Part shown: positions 34,764 to 43,300 of the stretch, piece by piece | How positions within the stretch are numbered: position 1 is the first letter of the stretch | Layout: each line of letters starts with the position of its first letter | DNA from: Saccharicrinis sp963677345 | GTDB lineage: Bacteria; Bacteroidota; Bacteroidia; Bacteroidales; Marinilabiliaceae | Direction of reading: 5' to 3' | Length of the DNA: 64,000 nt | NCBI GenBank assembly: GCA_963677345.2 | Contig: CAXXLC010000029.1 | Coordinates: 212,815-276,814 of the forward strand | Made by a program: the position numbers and the translations under genes | The notes under the pieces: model-generated | The model's input: only the letters and a program-made list of their open reading frames with translations | The model's database searches: none | What the model was told of the DNA's origin: nothing

Positions 34764-36068
34764 TTATTTTTTACGCATAAAAATCTGAATAGGAACACCA
34801 GAAAAATCCCACATCTTTCTTAGTTTGTTTTCTAAGAATCGTTTATATGGTTCTTTTACATACTGAGGTAAATTACAGAAAAATGCAAAAGCAGGTGTGT
34901 TAGTTGGTAACTGCATAATGTACTTAATCTTAATGTATTTACCTTTTGTTGATGGTGGTGGGTTATCCTGCACTATTTGTTGCATGGCTTCGTTTAATTT
35001 TGATGTAGGTATTTTACGAGTTTTGTTTTCGTAAACCTGAACAGCCATTTCAAGTGCTTTATGAATTCGTTGTTTTGTTAATACAGAAGTAAAAACTATT
35101 GGGAAGTCAACAAAAGGAGCGAATTTCTCTTTTACCTGATCTTCATATTTTTTAAGAGTCATGGTGTCCTTTTCAATCAAATCCCACTTGTTGATTAAAA
35201 CCACAATACCCTTTTTGTTTCTCTGGATTAATTGAAATATTTTTTGATCCTGACTTTCAACGCCACGGGTTGCATCAATCATTAAAAGGCATACATCTGA
35301 ATTTTCAATAGCTCTAATGGCTCTCATTACGCTATAAAATTCAAGATCTTCATTAACTTTTGATTTTTTTCTGACTCCTGCTGTATCTACAAGATAAAAA
35401 TCATGGCCAAATTTATTATAGCGGGTATAAATTGAATCTCTTGTTGTACCTGAAATTGGAGTAACAATATTTCTGTCCTCACCAATAAAAGCATTTACAA
35501 TTGATGATTTACCTGCATTAGGTCTGCCTACAATGGCAAATCGAGGTATGTCAAGTTCTTCAATGCTTTCAGTACTAGGGAATAATTCTATTAAACGATC
35601 CAGTAACTCACCTGTACCAGCACCATTTATTGAAGAAACAGGAAACATTTCTTCAAGTCCAAGTGCATAAAAATAACTTGCTTCGGCTAATCTTTCTGGA
35701 TTGTCAACTTTATTGGCTACCATGATTACTTGTTTGTTGCTTCGTCTGAGAATATCAGCAACCATTTCATCATAATCAGTAATACCTGTTGTTACATCAA
35801 GCATAAAAAGGATTACATCGGCTTCTTCTATTGCAATAATAACCTGTTTACGAATTTCTTCTTCAAAGATATCATCAGATCCTACAGCGTATCCACCTGT
35901 ATCAACAACAGAAAACTCCAGTCCGTTCCAAATACATTTACCGTAGATTCGATCACGTGTTACGCCGCTCTCCTCATTAACTATTGCAGTACGAGTTTCA
36001 GTTAACCTGTTGAAAAGCGTTGATTTACCTACATTAGGTCTTCCTACTATAGCTGCTATATTTCCCAT
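34764..36068 (-). CDS. der: ribosome biogenesis GTPase Der (EngA)
   Basis: Der has two tandem GTPase domains and is needed for 50S subunit assembly. The 434-residue protein shows GRPNVGKST (G1 of domain 1), DTGG, NKVD, then GRPNAGKSS (G1 of domain 2), DTAGV and NKWD. A C-terminal KH-like domain ends in the normal family tail (NKLRKMWDFSGVPIQIFMRK). Both domains are complete. era follows on the same strand upstream, so the two GTPase genes sit together. Confidence 0.96.
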   Translation of the reverse strand: MGNIAAIVGRPNVGKSTLFNRLTETRTAIVNEESGVTRDRIYGKCIWNGLEFSVVDTGGYAVGSDDIFEEEIRKQVIIAIEEADVILFMLDVTTGITDYDEMVADILRRSNKQVIMVANKVDNPERLAEASYFYALGLEEMFPVSSINGAGTGELLDRLIELFPSTESIEELDIPRFAIVGRPNAGKSSIVNAFIGEDRNIVTPISGTTRDSIYTRYNKFGHDFYLVDTAGVRKKSKVNEDLEFYSVMRAIRAIENSDVCLLMIDATRGVESQDQKIFQLIQRNKKGIVVLINKWDLIEKDTMTLKKYEDQVKEKFAPFVDFPIVFTSVLTKQRIHKALEMAVQVYENKTRKIPTSKLNEAMQQIVQDNPPPSTKGKYIKIKYIMQLPTNTPAFAFFCNLPQYVKEPYKRFLENKLRKMWDFSGVPIQIFMRKK

Positions 36069-36146
36069 TTCTATGCTGGTTTTTTCGTTTTACTAAATTC
36101 AAAAGCGTGCAAAGATAATTAATAATTTAGCACTCTGATACATTAG

Positions 36147-36180
36147 GACATAAGATTTTAGAAAAAGACAAAAGATATAT
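36147..36180. repeat. degenerate heptamer-period repeat
   Basis: Between der and era the units GACATAA, GATTTTA, GAAAAA, GACAAAA, GATATAT follow each other. The period is 7 bp with one 6-bp unit. It is a weak member of the heptamer tracts seen elsewhere in the window. Confidence 0.4.
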
Positions 36181-36195
36181 CACTTGTATTCAAAT

Positions 36196-37080
36196 TTATT
36201 TTGGGTCGTATCCAAAACCTTTAAGATTAATATCCTTGTCTCTCCAGTCTTTAGTTACCTTAACGAATAATTGTAAAAATACCTTTTTGTCAAGGAATTT
36301 CTCCATATCTTTTCTGGCCATAGTACCTGTTTTCTTTAATGCACTTCCCTTGTGGCCAATAATAATTCCTTTTTGAGATTCTCTTGCAACGTGTATTACG
36401 GCACGAATATTAATCTGTTCTTCAGATTCTTTAAATTCTTCAACTTCAACCTCTACAGAATAAGGGATTTCTTTTTGATAGTAAAGTAATATCTTTTCCC
36501 GGATAATCTCAGAGATAAAGAAGCGTGTTGGCTTATCGGTTAAAGCCTCTTTATCGTAATAAGGTTCGCCTTCAGGAAGTAATTCTTTTATCCTGGTTAA
36601 TAGATTATCCGTATTAAATCCATGTAATGCCGACATTGGAAATATTTCGGCGTTTGGAAGTTCTTCTTTCCATCGTGAAACAAGTTCGTCTAACTGCTCA
36701 GAGTTTGATTCATCAATCTTATTAATCACTAAAATTACTGGTGATTTTGTTTTTTTTACACTTTCTAAAAAGTCGTTGTTTTTATCAATTTTTTCAACAA
36801 CATCAGTCATGTAAATAATAATATCAGCATCTTGTAAAGCCGTTTTTGAAAACTTTAGCATTGACTCCTGAAGTTTGTAATTAGGTTTAAGAACCCCCGG
36901 AGTGTCGGAAATAACAATCTGATAATCGTCTTCGTTTACAATACCCAAAATTCTATGTCTTGTAGTTTGAGCTTTAGAAGTGATGATAGACAATCGTTCA
37001 CCTACTAGTTTATTTGTTAAAGTTGACTTACCAACATTGGGGTTTCCAACGATATTTACAAATCCTGATTTATGCTTCAT
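36196..37080 (-). CDS. era: GTPase Era
   Basis: Era binds the 3' end of 16S rRNA and checks 30S maturation. The 294-residue protein has GNPNVGKST (G1), the switch region SKAQTTRHRILG, DTPG, NKID and SALHG in the GTPase domain. A KH domain is at about 200-294 with GIIIGHKGSALKK and the usual LFVKVTKDWRDKD end. It is complete and of typical length. The divergent thioesterase gene starts 111 bp away. Confidence 0.96.
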   Translation of the reverse strand: MKHKSGFVNIVGNPNVGKSTLTNKLVGERLSIITSKAQTTRHRILGIVNEDDYQIVISDTPGVLKPNYKLQESMLKFSKTALQDADIIIYMTDVVEKIDKNNDFLESVKKTKSPVILVINKIDESNSEQLDELVSRWKEELPNAEIFPMSALHGFNTDNLLTRIKELLPEGEPYYDKEALTDKPTRFFISEIIREKILLYYQKEIPYSVEVEVEEFKESEEQINIRAVIHVARESQKGIIIGHKGSALKKTGTMARKDMEKFLDKKVFLQLFVKVTKDWRDKDINLKGFGYDPK

Positions 37081-37167
37081 ATATTTTTTTAATTATAAAT
37101 ATGGTGCGAAGATACGAGAATATGCTATTTCACACAAAAATCAATTTAATGGATATGTAATTTCTAT

Positions 37168-37175
37168 TACTTTTG
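37168..37175 (+). promoter_or_regulatory. candidate promoter box of the thioesterase gene
   Basis: TACTTTTG matches TAnnTTTG, 16 bp before the GTG start of the thioesterase gene. A start this close would give a very short leader. Confidence 0.4.
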
Positions 37176-37191
37176 GCTTAAAATTATTGTT

Positions 37192-37584
37192 GTGAAGAAA
37201 TTTATACAGCCGGTTAATATTCGATTTTTTGATATTGATATGAATATGCATGTAAATAACTCTGTTTATTTTACATATATGGAAAACGCCAGGACAGAAT
37301 TGTTAATGGATGACTTTTTAAAGTGTAAAAAGGACGGGAAGACTTTTGTTATTTCAGAGACTTCATGTAAGTATAAAAATCCTATGCGATTAGGCGATAA
37401 AGCCCTTTGTGAAATTGTATTTACTATAAAAAGATCCGTTCAGTTTAACGTAGAGTACACTTTTAAAAATGCGGATTCGGGTTTAATTTATGCTGTTGGT
37501 CATACCCTAGTGGTGATGATTAATGAAAATAATAACAGGCCGGTTCCTATTCCTCAATATCTGATTGATAATTTTATGAATTAA
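37192..37584 (+). CDS. acyl-CoA thioesterase, 4HBT hotdog fold
   Basis: This 130-residue hotdog-fold protein resembles 4-hydroxybenzoyl-CoA thioesterase/YbgC types. The catalytic Asp lies in VRFFDIDMNMHVNNSVYF-like context (RFFDIDMNMHVNN) followed by YMENARTELL. It would hydrolyse acyl-CoA; the chain preference is unknown. The start is GTG at 37192, as the family begins with a short basic stretch before the RFFDID strand. It is divergent from era. mntP follows with its own promoter. Confidence 0.85.
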   Translation: MKKFIQPVNIRFFDIDMNMHVNNSVYFTYMENARTELLMDDFLKCKKDGKTFVISETSCKYKNPMRLGDKALCEIVFTIKRSVQFNVEYTFKNADSGLIYAVGHTLVVMINENNNRPVPIPQYLIDNFMN

Positions 37585-37594
37585 TTATTAGTTG

Positions 37595-37602
37595 TACTTT
37601 TG
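37595..37602 (+). promoter_or_regulatory. candidate promoter box of mntP
   Basis: TACTTTTG matches TAnnTTTG and is followed by GCGCCACC, 20 bp before the preferred ATG of mntP. The longer reading frame starts at a TTG (37592) upstream of this box, which argues against that longer start. Confidence 0.5.
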
Positions 37603-37621
37603 CGCCACCAAAAAAACAATA

Positions 37622-38188
37622 ATGAATATTTTTTCACTGATACTTATTGGAGTAGGCTTATCAATAGATAGTTTAGCTGCAAGTATAACAACCGGAGCTT
37701 GTTGTAAACAGATTAAAAGAAGACATATTTTTAAGGTGGCCATATTTATGGCTGTTTTCCAGGGGTTAATGCCATATATTGGCTGGTTAATAGGGAGTAG
37801 CTTTAAGTCAGTTATTGAGGATTATGATCATTGGATTGCGTTTTTTCTATTATTCCTGATTGGTTTTAAGTTAATTTACGAAGGAATTACAGCTTCTGAT
37901 GACAGTTGTAGTAATTTTAATCCTTCAAATAATTTTTTGCTGGTAGGAATAGCCATTGCAACAAGTATTGACGCTTTAGTTGTGGGAATAGGTTTTGGTG
38001 TTATTGAAATTAATATTTACCTGGCAATGCTGATTATTGGTGTTTTAACGTTCTTGTTTTCTTCGTCAGGAGTTGTTGTGGGCAGAAGGATTGGTAATAA
38101 GATTAACACGGGAATAGATATTTTTGGAGGGATAGTTTTAATAGGATTAGGGGTTAAAATACTATTATCGCATATTTACGATTTATAG
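37622..38188 (+). CDS. mntP: MntP-type manganese efflux pump
   Basis: MntP is a small inner-membrane Mn(II) exporter made of two three-helix repeats. From the ATG at 37622 the protein has 188 residues and six hydrophobic segments. The repeat signatures are GLSIDSLAASITTGA in the first half and IATSIDALVVGIGFG in the second, with the conserved membrane Asp of each repeat. An in-frame TTG ten codons upstream is less likely. Its TAG stop codon is the insertion point of a MITE-like element, with ATAG duplicated on both sides. Confidence 0.9.
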   Translation: MNIFSLILIGVGLSIDSLAASITTGACCKQIKRRHIFKVAIFMAVFQGLMPYIGWLIGSSFKSVIEDYDHWIAFFLLFLIGFKLIYEGITASDDSCSNFNPSNNFLLVGIAIATSIDALVVGIGFGVIEINIYLAMLIIGVLTFLFSSSGVVVGRRIGNKINTGIDIFGGIVLIGLGVKILLSHIYDL

Positions 38189-38361
38189 CCTGATGTATTC
38201 ATAAATTATTCTACTGCAAGCCTCAAAAACTTTGATAAAAAGCAAATGCTTGATTTTAAGTTTTCAAAATAGTTCACTATTCCTGCAAACTGAAAATCTC
38301 CACTTTACTTTTTCTCTTTGCTTTTGATGCTCTCGTAACGAAAATTTATGAATACATCAGG
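38189..38361 (-). mobile_element. MITE-like element, copy 2
   Basis: This 173-bp element is inverted relative to copy 1 at 21802-21974, from which it differs at about six positions. It has a perfect 19-bp terminal inverted repeat (CCTGATGTATTCATAAATT and its complement). ATAG flanks both ends (38185-38188 and 38362-38365) as a 4-bp target duplication, the left one containing the mntP stop codon. There is no coding capacity. It fills the gap between two convergent genes and contains AATAGTGAACTATT, a small hairpin, near its centre. Confidence 0.9.
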
Positions 38362-38366
38362 ATAGA

Positions 38367-38870
38367 TTACGCCATTGATAGAATTTTTTCATAAACGACA
38401 ACATCTAAGATCTTAGAAAATTTTTCGCCTACTTGTTTAAAATGAGCGCATTTTTCATAATCGCATTTTTCAAATACCCGAATACTGGCTTCGTTTTCAG
38501 CTGTAATAACACCTAGTAACACTTTAATATCTTTCTTTTTAGCAATATCTTCAATTAAATCTAAAGCTGCTTTTCCATAGCCTTTGCTACTCATATCTGG
38601 TTTAAGATATATGGTAACTTCAGCAGTTCTATCGTATGCTTGCCTTGGTTTGTAATATCCCAGGTAAATATAACCGCAACTTTCTCCGTCAGAATTTTCA
38701 ATAATAAAAGTTTCGTATTTGGGATGTTTGTATGGAATAATAGTCTTTATTTCATCAATATCAACATCTTCTGTATGAAAAGTAGCGGTGGAATTTTTTA
38801 TATAGTAATTATAAATATCACAAATAAATGGTAAATCTTGATCAGTAACAGGATGCAGTATAGTATTCAT
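38367..38870 (-). CDS. GNAT-family N-acetyltransferase
   Basis: This 167-residue acetyltransferase resembles the phosphinothricin/methionine-sulfoximine group. The start HPVTDQDLPFICDIYNYYIK and TATFHTEDVDIDE fit that group. The acetyl-CoA loop is LKPDMSSKGYGKAALDLI and the C-terminal part is ENEASIRVFEKCDYEKCAHF. The substrate is unknown, perhaps an amino-acid analogue. Its stop lies within the flanks of MITE copy 2 (38367, two bases beyond the target duplication). Confidence 0.85.
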   Translation of the reverse strand: MNTILHPVTDQDLPFICDIYNYYIKNSTATFHTEDVDIDEIKTIIPYKHPKYETFIIENSDGESCGYIYLGYYKPRQAYDRTAEVTIYLKPDMSSKGYGKAALDLIEDIAKKKDIKVLLGVITAENEASIRVFEKCDYEKCAHFKQVGEKFSKILDVVVYEKILSMA

Positions 38871-38903
38871 TTTATTTCTTTTGTTACAAATATTTATTAA
38901 AAT

Positions 38904-39218
38904 TTATTCCATGTAAAAAACTTCCTCTAATTCTATTGAAACAGGAGAGTTGTCGGGATTTGTTATCATGATATCAGCCATAAATTTCCACCATTTCTGA
39001 ACTATTTCTGTTTTACCAAGGTCTTGAGAACCGCTATCTCCATTCACTTTTTGAAAGGCAAAAAGTATGTTTGTTTCTTCATCCAGAAAAATAGAATACT
39101 CACTTACACCTGCATCTTTTAACAATTTTTTTAACTCGGGCCAGATTTCATTGTGCCTTTTTTTGTATTCATCTTTTTGCCCTTCATTTAAATACATTTT
39201 AAATGCTAATCTGTTCAT
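38904..39218 (-). CDS. rhaM: L-rhamnose mutarotase
   Basis: RhaM interconverts the alpha and beta anomers of L-rhamnose, which speeds use of rhamnose released from rhamnogalacturonan. The 104-residue protein has normal length and the family blocks FKMYLNEGQKDEYKKRHNEI (active-site His), YSIFLDEETNILFAF and QKWWKFMADIM. It lies 15 bp after the GH43-like gene and is probably co-transcribed. Together they form the edge of the rhamnogalacturonan locus. Confidence 0.93.
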   Translation of the reverse strand: MNRLAFKMYLNEGQKDEYKKRHNEIWPELKKLLKDAGVSEYSIFLDEETNILFAFQKVNGDSGSQDLGKTEIVQKWWKFMADIMITNPDNSPVSIELEEVFYME

Positions 39219-39233
39219 AGATTTAGATTTTTG

Positions 39234-40205
39234 TTATTTAAGTTTTTGTAGATTTTTAATTATTGATGTATTTACTGGGAAAGCAGTACCATGTCGGATA
39301 CCTTTGGGAACACTAATAGAGTCTGATATGTCTTCCCATTTTATGCCATCCAATGATCTGATGGCACCGTATTTTTTATCTCTGTATTTATCAAAGTATA
39401 TGTAAATATATTCTCCAACCTGTAATGGTGTTGGTCCTTCTGCCCATGAATTACCAGAAATACTTTTTGATACTTTGGTAGGAAAACCTGACTTTAAATC
39501 TTTGGTGAAGGTTGTTCTTAGATTTTTTTCGGCAGGAGCCGACATTTCATTTTTAATAACCATCATGTAAGCTGAATCTGTTTTAATGATAGCTCCATCA
39601 ATTACACTAAAGCCGGGATCGAAAAATACTTTAGTAGGAGTAAATGTTTCAAAGTTTTTTGTTGTTGTATAATACAATCTGTGGTTTAATCCTTTCTCGC
39701 TTTCCGAAGTTTTTATTTCTTCATATAATTCAGAAACTGTAGAGGCCCAGAATATATAAAATAAATCATCAGCTTTGTCATAGAATAATTCAGGAGCCCA
39801 TGTGTTTTTTGTGCTTTCTAAATGCGACATAACCGGCAAAAATTTTTGCTCACTCCAGTGAATTAAATCTTTAGAGGATGCATAACCAATACCTTTGTCC
39901 CACCAACTGGTAGTCCATACCATATAAAAAGTACCATCTTTACCCTGAGCAACACTAGGGTCTCGCATTAAGGAGTCTTTACCAACCACCGGAACAAGAA
40001 AAGGTTGGTCGTTATTTAAAGCTTCCCACTTTAATCCATCCAGGCTGTAGGCCAAATGAAGACCATCTTTACCATTGTTGTTAAAATAACTGAAAAGGTA
40101 TCCGGTTTTTGTTTCTGTATTATTATTGGTTTTTACAGGTGTGTTACATGAAATAACAACAAATGAAATGATTGCCAAAGCAATGGAGTAGTAATTTTTA
40201 AGCAT
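39234..40205 (-). CDS. GH43-like glycosidase lipoprotein
   Basis: This protein of about 323 residues from the ATG at 40205 (a TTG at 40232 gives a longer frame) has a lipobox (FVVISCN). The five-bladed propeller fold of GH43-type enzymes is suggested by SLMRDPSVAQGKDGTFYMVW (Asp, general base), NTWAPELFYDKADDLFYIFW, VIDGAIIKTDSAYMMV and WAEGPTPLQVGEYIYI (Glu). Relatives act on arabinose- or xylose-containing side chains; the exact subfamily is not assignable by eye. It is next to rhaM. Confidence 0.78.
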   Translation of the reverse strand: MLKNYYSIALAIISFVVISCNTPVKTNNNTETKTGYLFSYFNNNGKDGLHLAYSLDGLKWEALNNDQPFLVPVVGKDSLMRDPSVAQGKDGTFYMVWTTSWWDKGIGYASSKDLIHWSEQKFLPVMSHLESTKNTWAPELFYDKADDLFYIFWASTVSELYEEIKTSESEKGLNHRLYYTTTKNFETFTPTKVFFDPGFSVIDGAIIKTDSAYMMVIKNEMSAPAEKNLRTTFTKDLKSGFPTKVSKSISGNSWAEGPTPLQVGEYIYIYFDKYRDKKYGAIRSLDGIKWEDISDSISVPKGIRHGTAFPVNTSIIKNLQKLK

Positions 40206-40398
40206 AATTAAATTTGATTTTACCAGTTGCAAGGTAATTGAGAATAACTAAGTGATTAATGGATTATCATACATTTTACCTGTAAAAATAGTTATCTCAC
40301 CTTATGAATTTTCTATTTTTATTATTTTTATACGATAATTTTTCATAGAACGGAATTTGTATAAAACAGGAACTTCGCAAGTAATTTATTTTAAATAG

Positions 40399-43300
40399 AT
40401 GGGGGCACTACATAAAGTAATCAGTCGGATATTTTTCTTATTAATTATATTTTCTTCTCCGGTAATTCAAGCACAGGATAGTTTATTGTTTCAACAAATA
40501 GGCACTCAGGAAGGCTTGCCTCAAAACACTGTCAGAACCATTCATATTGACCGTGATGGATTTCTTTGGGCAGGTACCTTAGACGGATTAGTGCGCTATG
40601 ATGGAAAGAGGTTTATTAATTACAAGCCCCATTTAGGAGCTGCAAATCAAATTTCGGATTCCAGAATACGTAAAGTTTATGAAGATAAAGATGGTTTTTT
40701 GTGGATTAGAAAATATGATAATTCTTTCAATTGTTACAGTAAGCTAAAGGAAGAAATTATTCCTTTTTATTTTAATGACATAAGAGTTCAATTATCTTAT
40801 CAAAACTATATTGAAACACCTTCAGGAATTATATGGTTATGGAAATACGACCAGGGCTGTGTTAAAATCAAAAAAGGGAAAGATTTTTTTCCTGAAATTG
40901 ATTTTATGGTAACAAAGCAATCAAATGTTTTGACTGATTATCGTATCAATTTTATTTTCGAAGACAGTGATTCGTTAACCTGGATTGGATGTGGTAATGG
41001 ATTAAATAAAATTGACAAAAAGGGTAATGTTACCCAGCTTTTTAAGGATGATGATCAGGGGGAGTTTATTAAAGTTCTTGAGATAAAATCAAAACTATAC
41101 TTTCTCACAGATCGGGGTGTTATACATACTTACGACAAACATAAAGATAGTTTTTTGCCGGGTTCAGTTTTTAATTTAAGAGGTAAAGCAAGCAACTTTG
41201 TTCAATTCGATGAGCAGAATATTCTGATTTCAACTACCGCCCGAGTTATACTTAAATACAATATCATCGACAGGTCATATACCGGTAATGTAAAACCTTT
41301 CTGTAATAATTATAACTCAATACCTAATATAATCAGGGATGAAAAAAATGCCATCTGGATTCATGATCAATCGGGTAAGGTAGAATATCTGAGTCCGGAT
41401 AAAAAAGTATATCGTAATCTGGAATTGATCAGACCTAAAATTGCTAGTGTTATTGATGATTGCAGGTATAACTTTTTTATTGATGCCAAAGGTGTTTATT
41501 GGATCACAACTTATGGAAATGGTTTGTACCGATTTGATGCTGATAAGGATGAATTAACCAATTACCACTATAAAAAAGGACTTAATAGTCTGGCATCGGA
41601 TTATTTATTATCTATAACAGAGGACAGGGCGGGAAATCTTTGGTTAGGTTGTGAATACACCGGGATAACAAAGGTATCAAAGGATAAGCTCAATTATAAA
41701 AAAATTAAACCTGAAGATAACGAAGCACCCGGTACCTCAAATTATGTAAAGGTGATTCATAAAGATTCCAATAATAAAATATGGGTGGGTACAAAGAATG
41801 GTGGACTTTATGTTTATGATAAAAATCTGACTAATAAAGTCTGTGTTCATCAAAGTATGAATCCTTATACTATTCTGGAAGATTCGAAAGGAAGAATCTG
41901 GGTAGGAACCAAAGGGGGCGGTGTGTATGTTTTAAACAAACAAAGCTATCAATTACTCCATCACTTTGTTCATACAGTGCATGATAAAGAAAGTTTATGC
42001 AGTAACTCAGTTTTTGATTTAATAGAAGATAGTAAACAAAGAATATGGATTGCTTCTTTTGCCGGAGGTTTGGACCTGGTTCGGGAAAATAAGAATGGAG
42101 TTTCATTTAAGCATTATTTTAATAATCAGGGTAACCTGAGTTATTTAAGATGTATACTGCAGGATTCTGATGGATTAATGTGGGTGGGGAGTTACATAGG
42201 CTTGATTAGTTTTAACCCGGATGAGTTTATCAATAATCCCAGTTTATATACCATATATACCTATAGTCCCGGTCATCCTAACGGGTTAAACTGTAACGAT
42301 ATTAAATCTGTTTACCAGGATAGTAAAAAACAACTATGGATAGGTACAGCCGGCGGAGGCCTCAATAAGTTTGTAAAAAACAGTCGGGATAAGCAAGGTG
42401 AGTTTATAAAGTATACCAAAGAACAGGGACTTCCATCAAATATTATAACTTCTATATTAGAGAGTAAAGACAGTATAATTTGGGTAAGTACTGAAAATGG
42501 GCTGGCTCATATAGATGAAAAGGGAAAAGCTTTCTCAACATACCGGTTTACCGATGAAACATACCCTAATTATTATAGCGAAAATGCAAGTTTATTATTT
42601 GAAGATGGTACGATGCTATGGGGTACTTTGGATGGTATGATAGCCTTTGATCCCGGTGAAATAAAGTTAAACACAGATGTTCCGCCTGTTATTTTAACCG
42701 ACTTTTATATTTTCGATCAGCGAATAGAAACCTACCTTGAAAATAGTCCTTTACAGCAATCCATCAGTAAAGCCAAAGAAGTTACTTTACAGTTTGAACA
42801 GCGAACATTTACAATAAACTTTGCTTGTCTGGATTTAACAGAAGCTGATCAGAACAGGTATTCATATAAAATGGATCATTACGATCAGTTTTGGAGTCAG
42901 GCAAGTACAAACAATTGGGCCACATATAAAAATATGCCTCCGGGCGAATATATATTCAGAGTAAAAGGGGCAAATGCTGAGGGGCAATGGAGTGATGAAG
43001 TTACAAGTTGTAAATTCATTGTAAAACCTCCAATATGGAAAACCGTTTATGCTATGGTTTTGTATTTTTTCATATTTATTACCCTAACTATTGTGGTAAT
43101 TCGCTTTAGCATAAAGATGAACCGATTGAGTTCTGCTGTTAAGATGGAGAAACAGTTAACAGATTATAAACTCAGATTTTTTACAAACATATCACATGAA
43201 TTCAGAACTCCTTTAACCTTAATTAAAGGTGCTGTTGAAAGATTAAATGGCATTAAGGAATTACCCGCTGAGGTTGAGCATAATGTAACTTTATTAAATA

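Noticed and set aside
37592..37621. Longer MntP start at TTG 37592
   Set aside because: It would begin upstream of the TAnnTTTG promoter box and adds residues not typical of the family.
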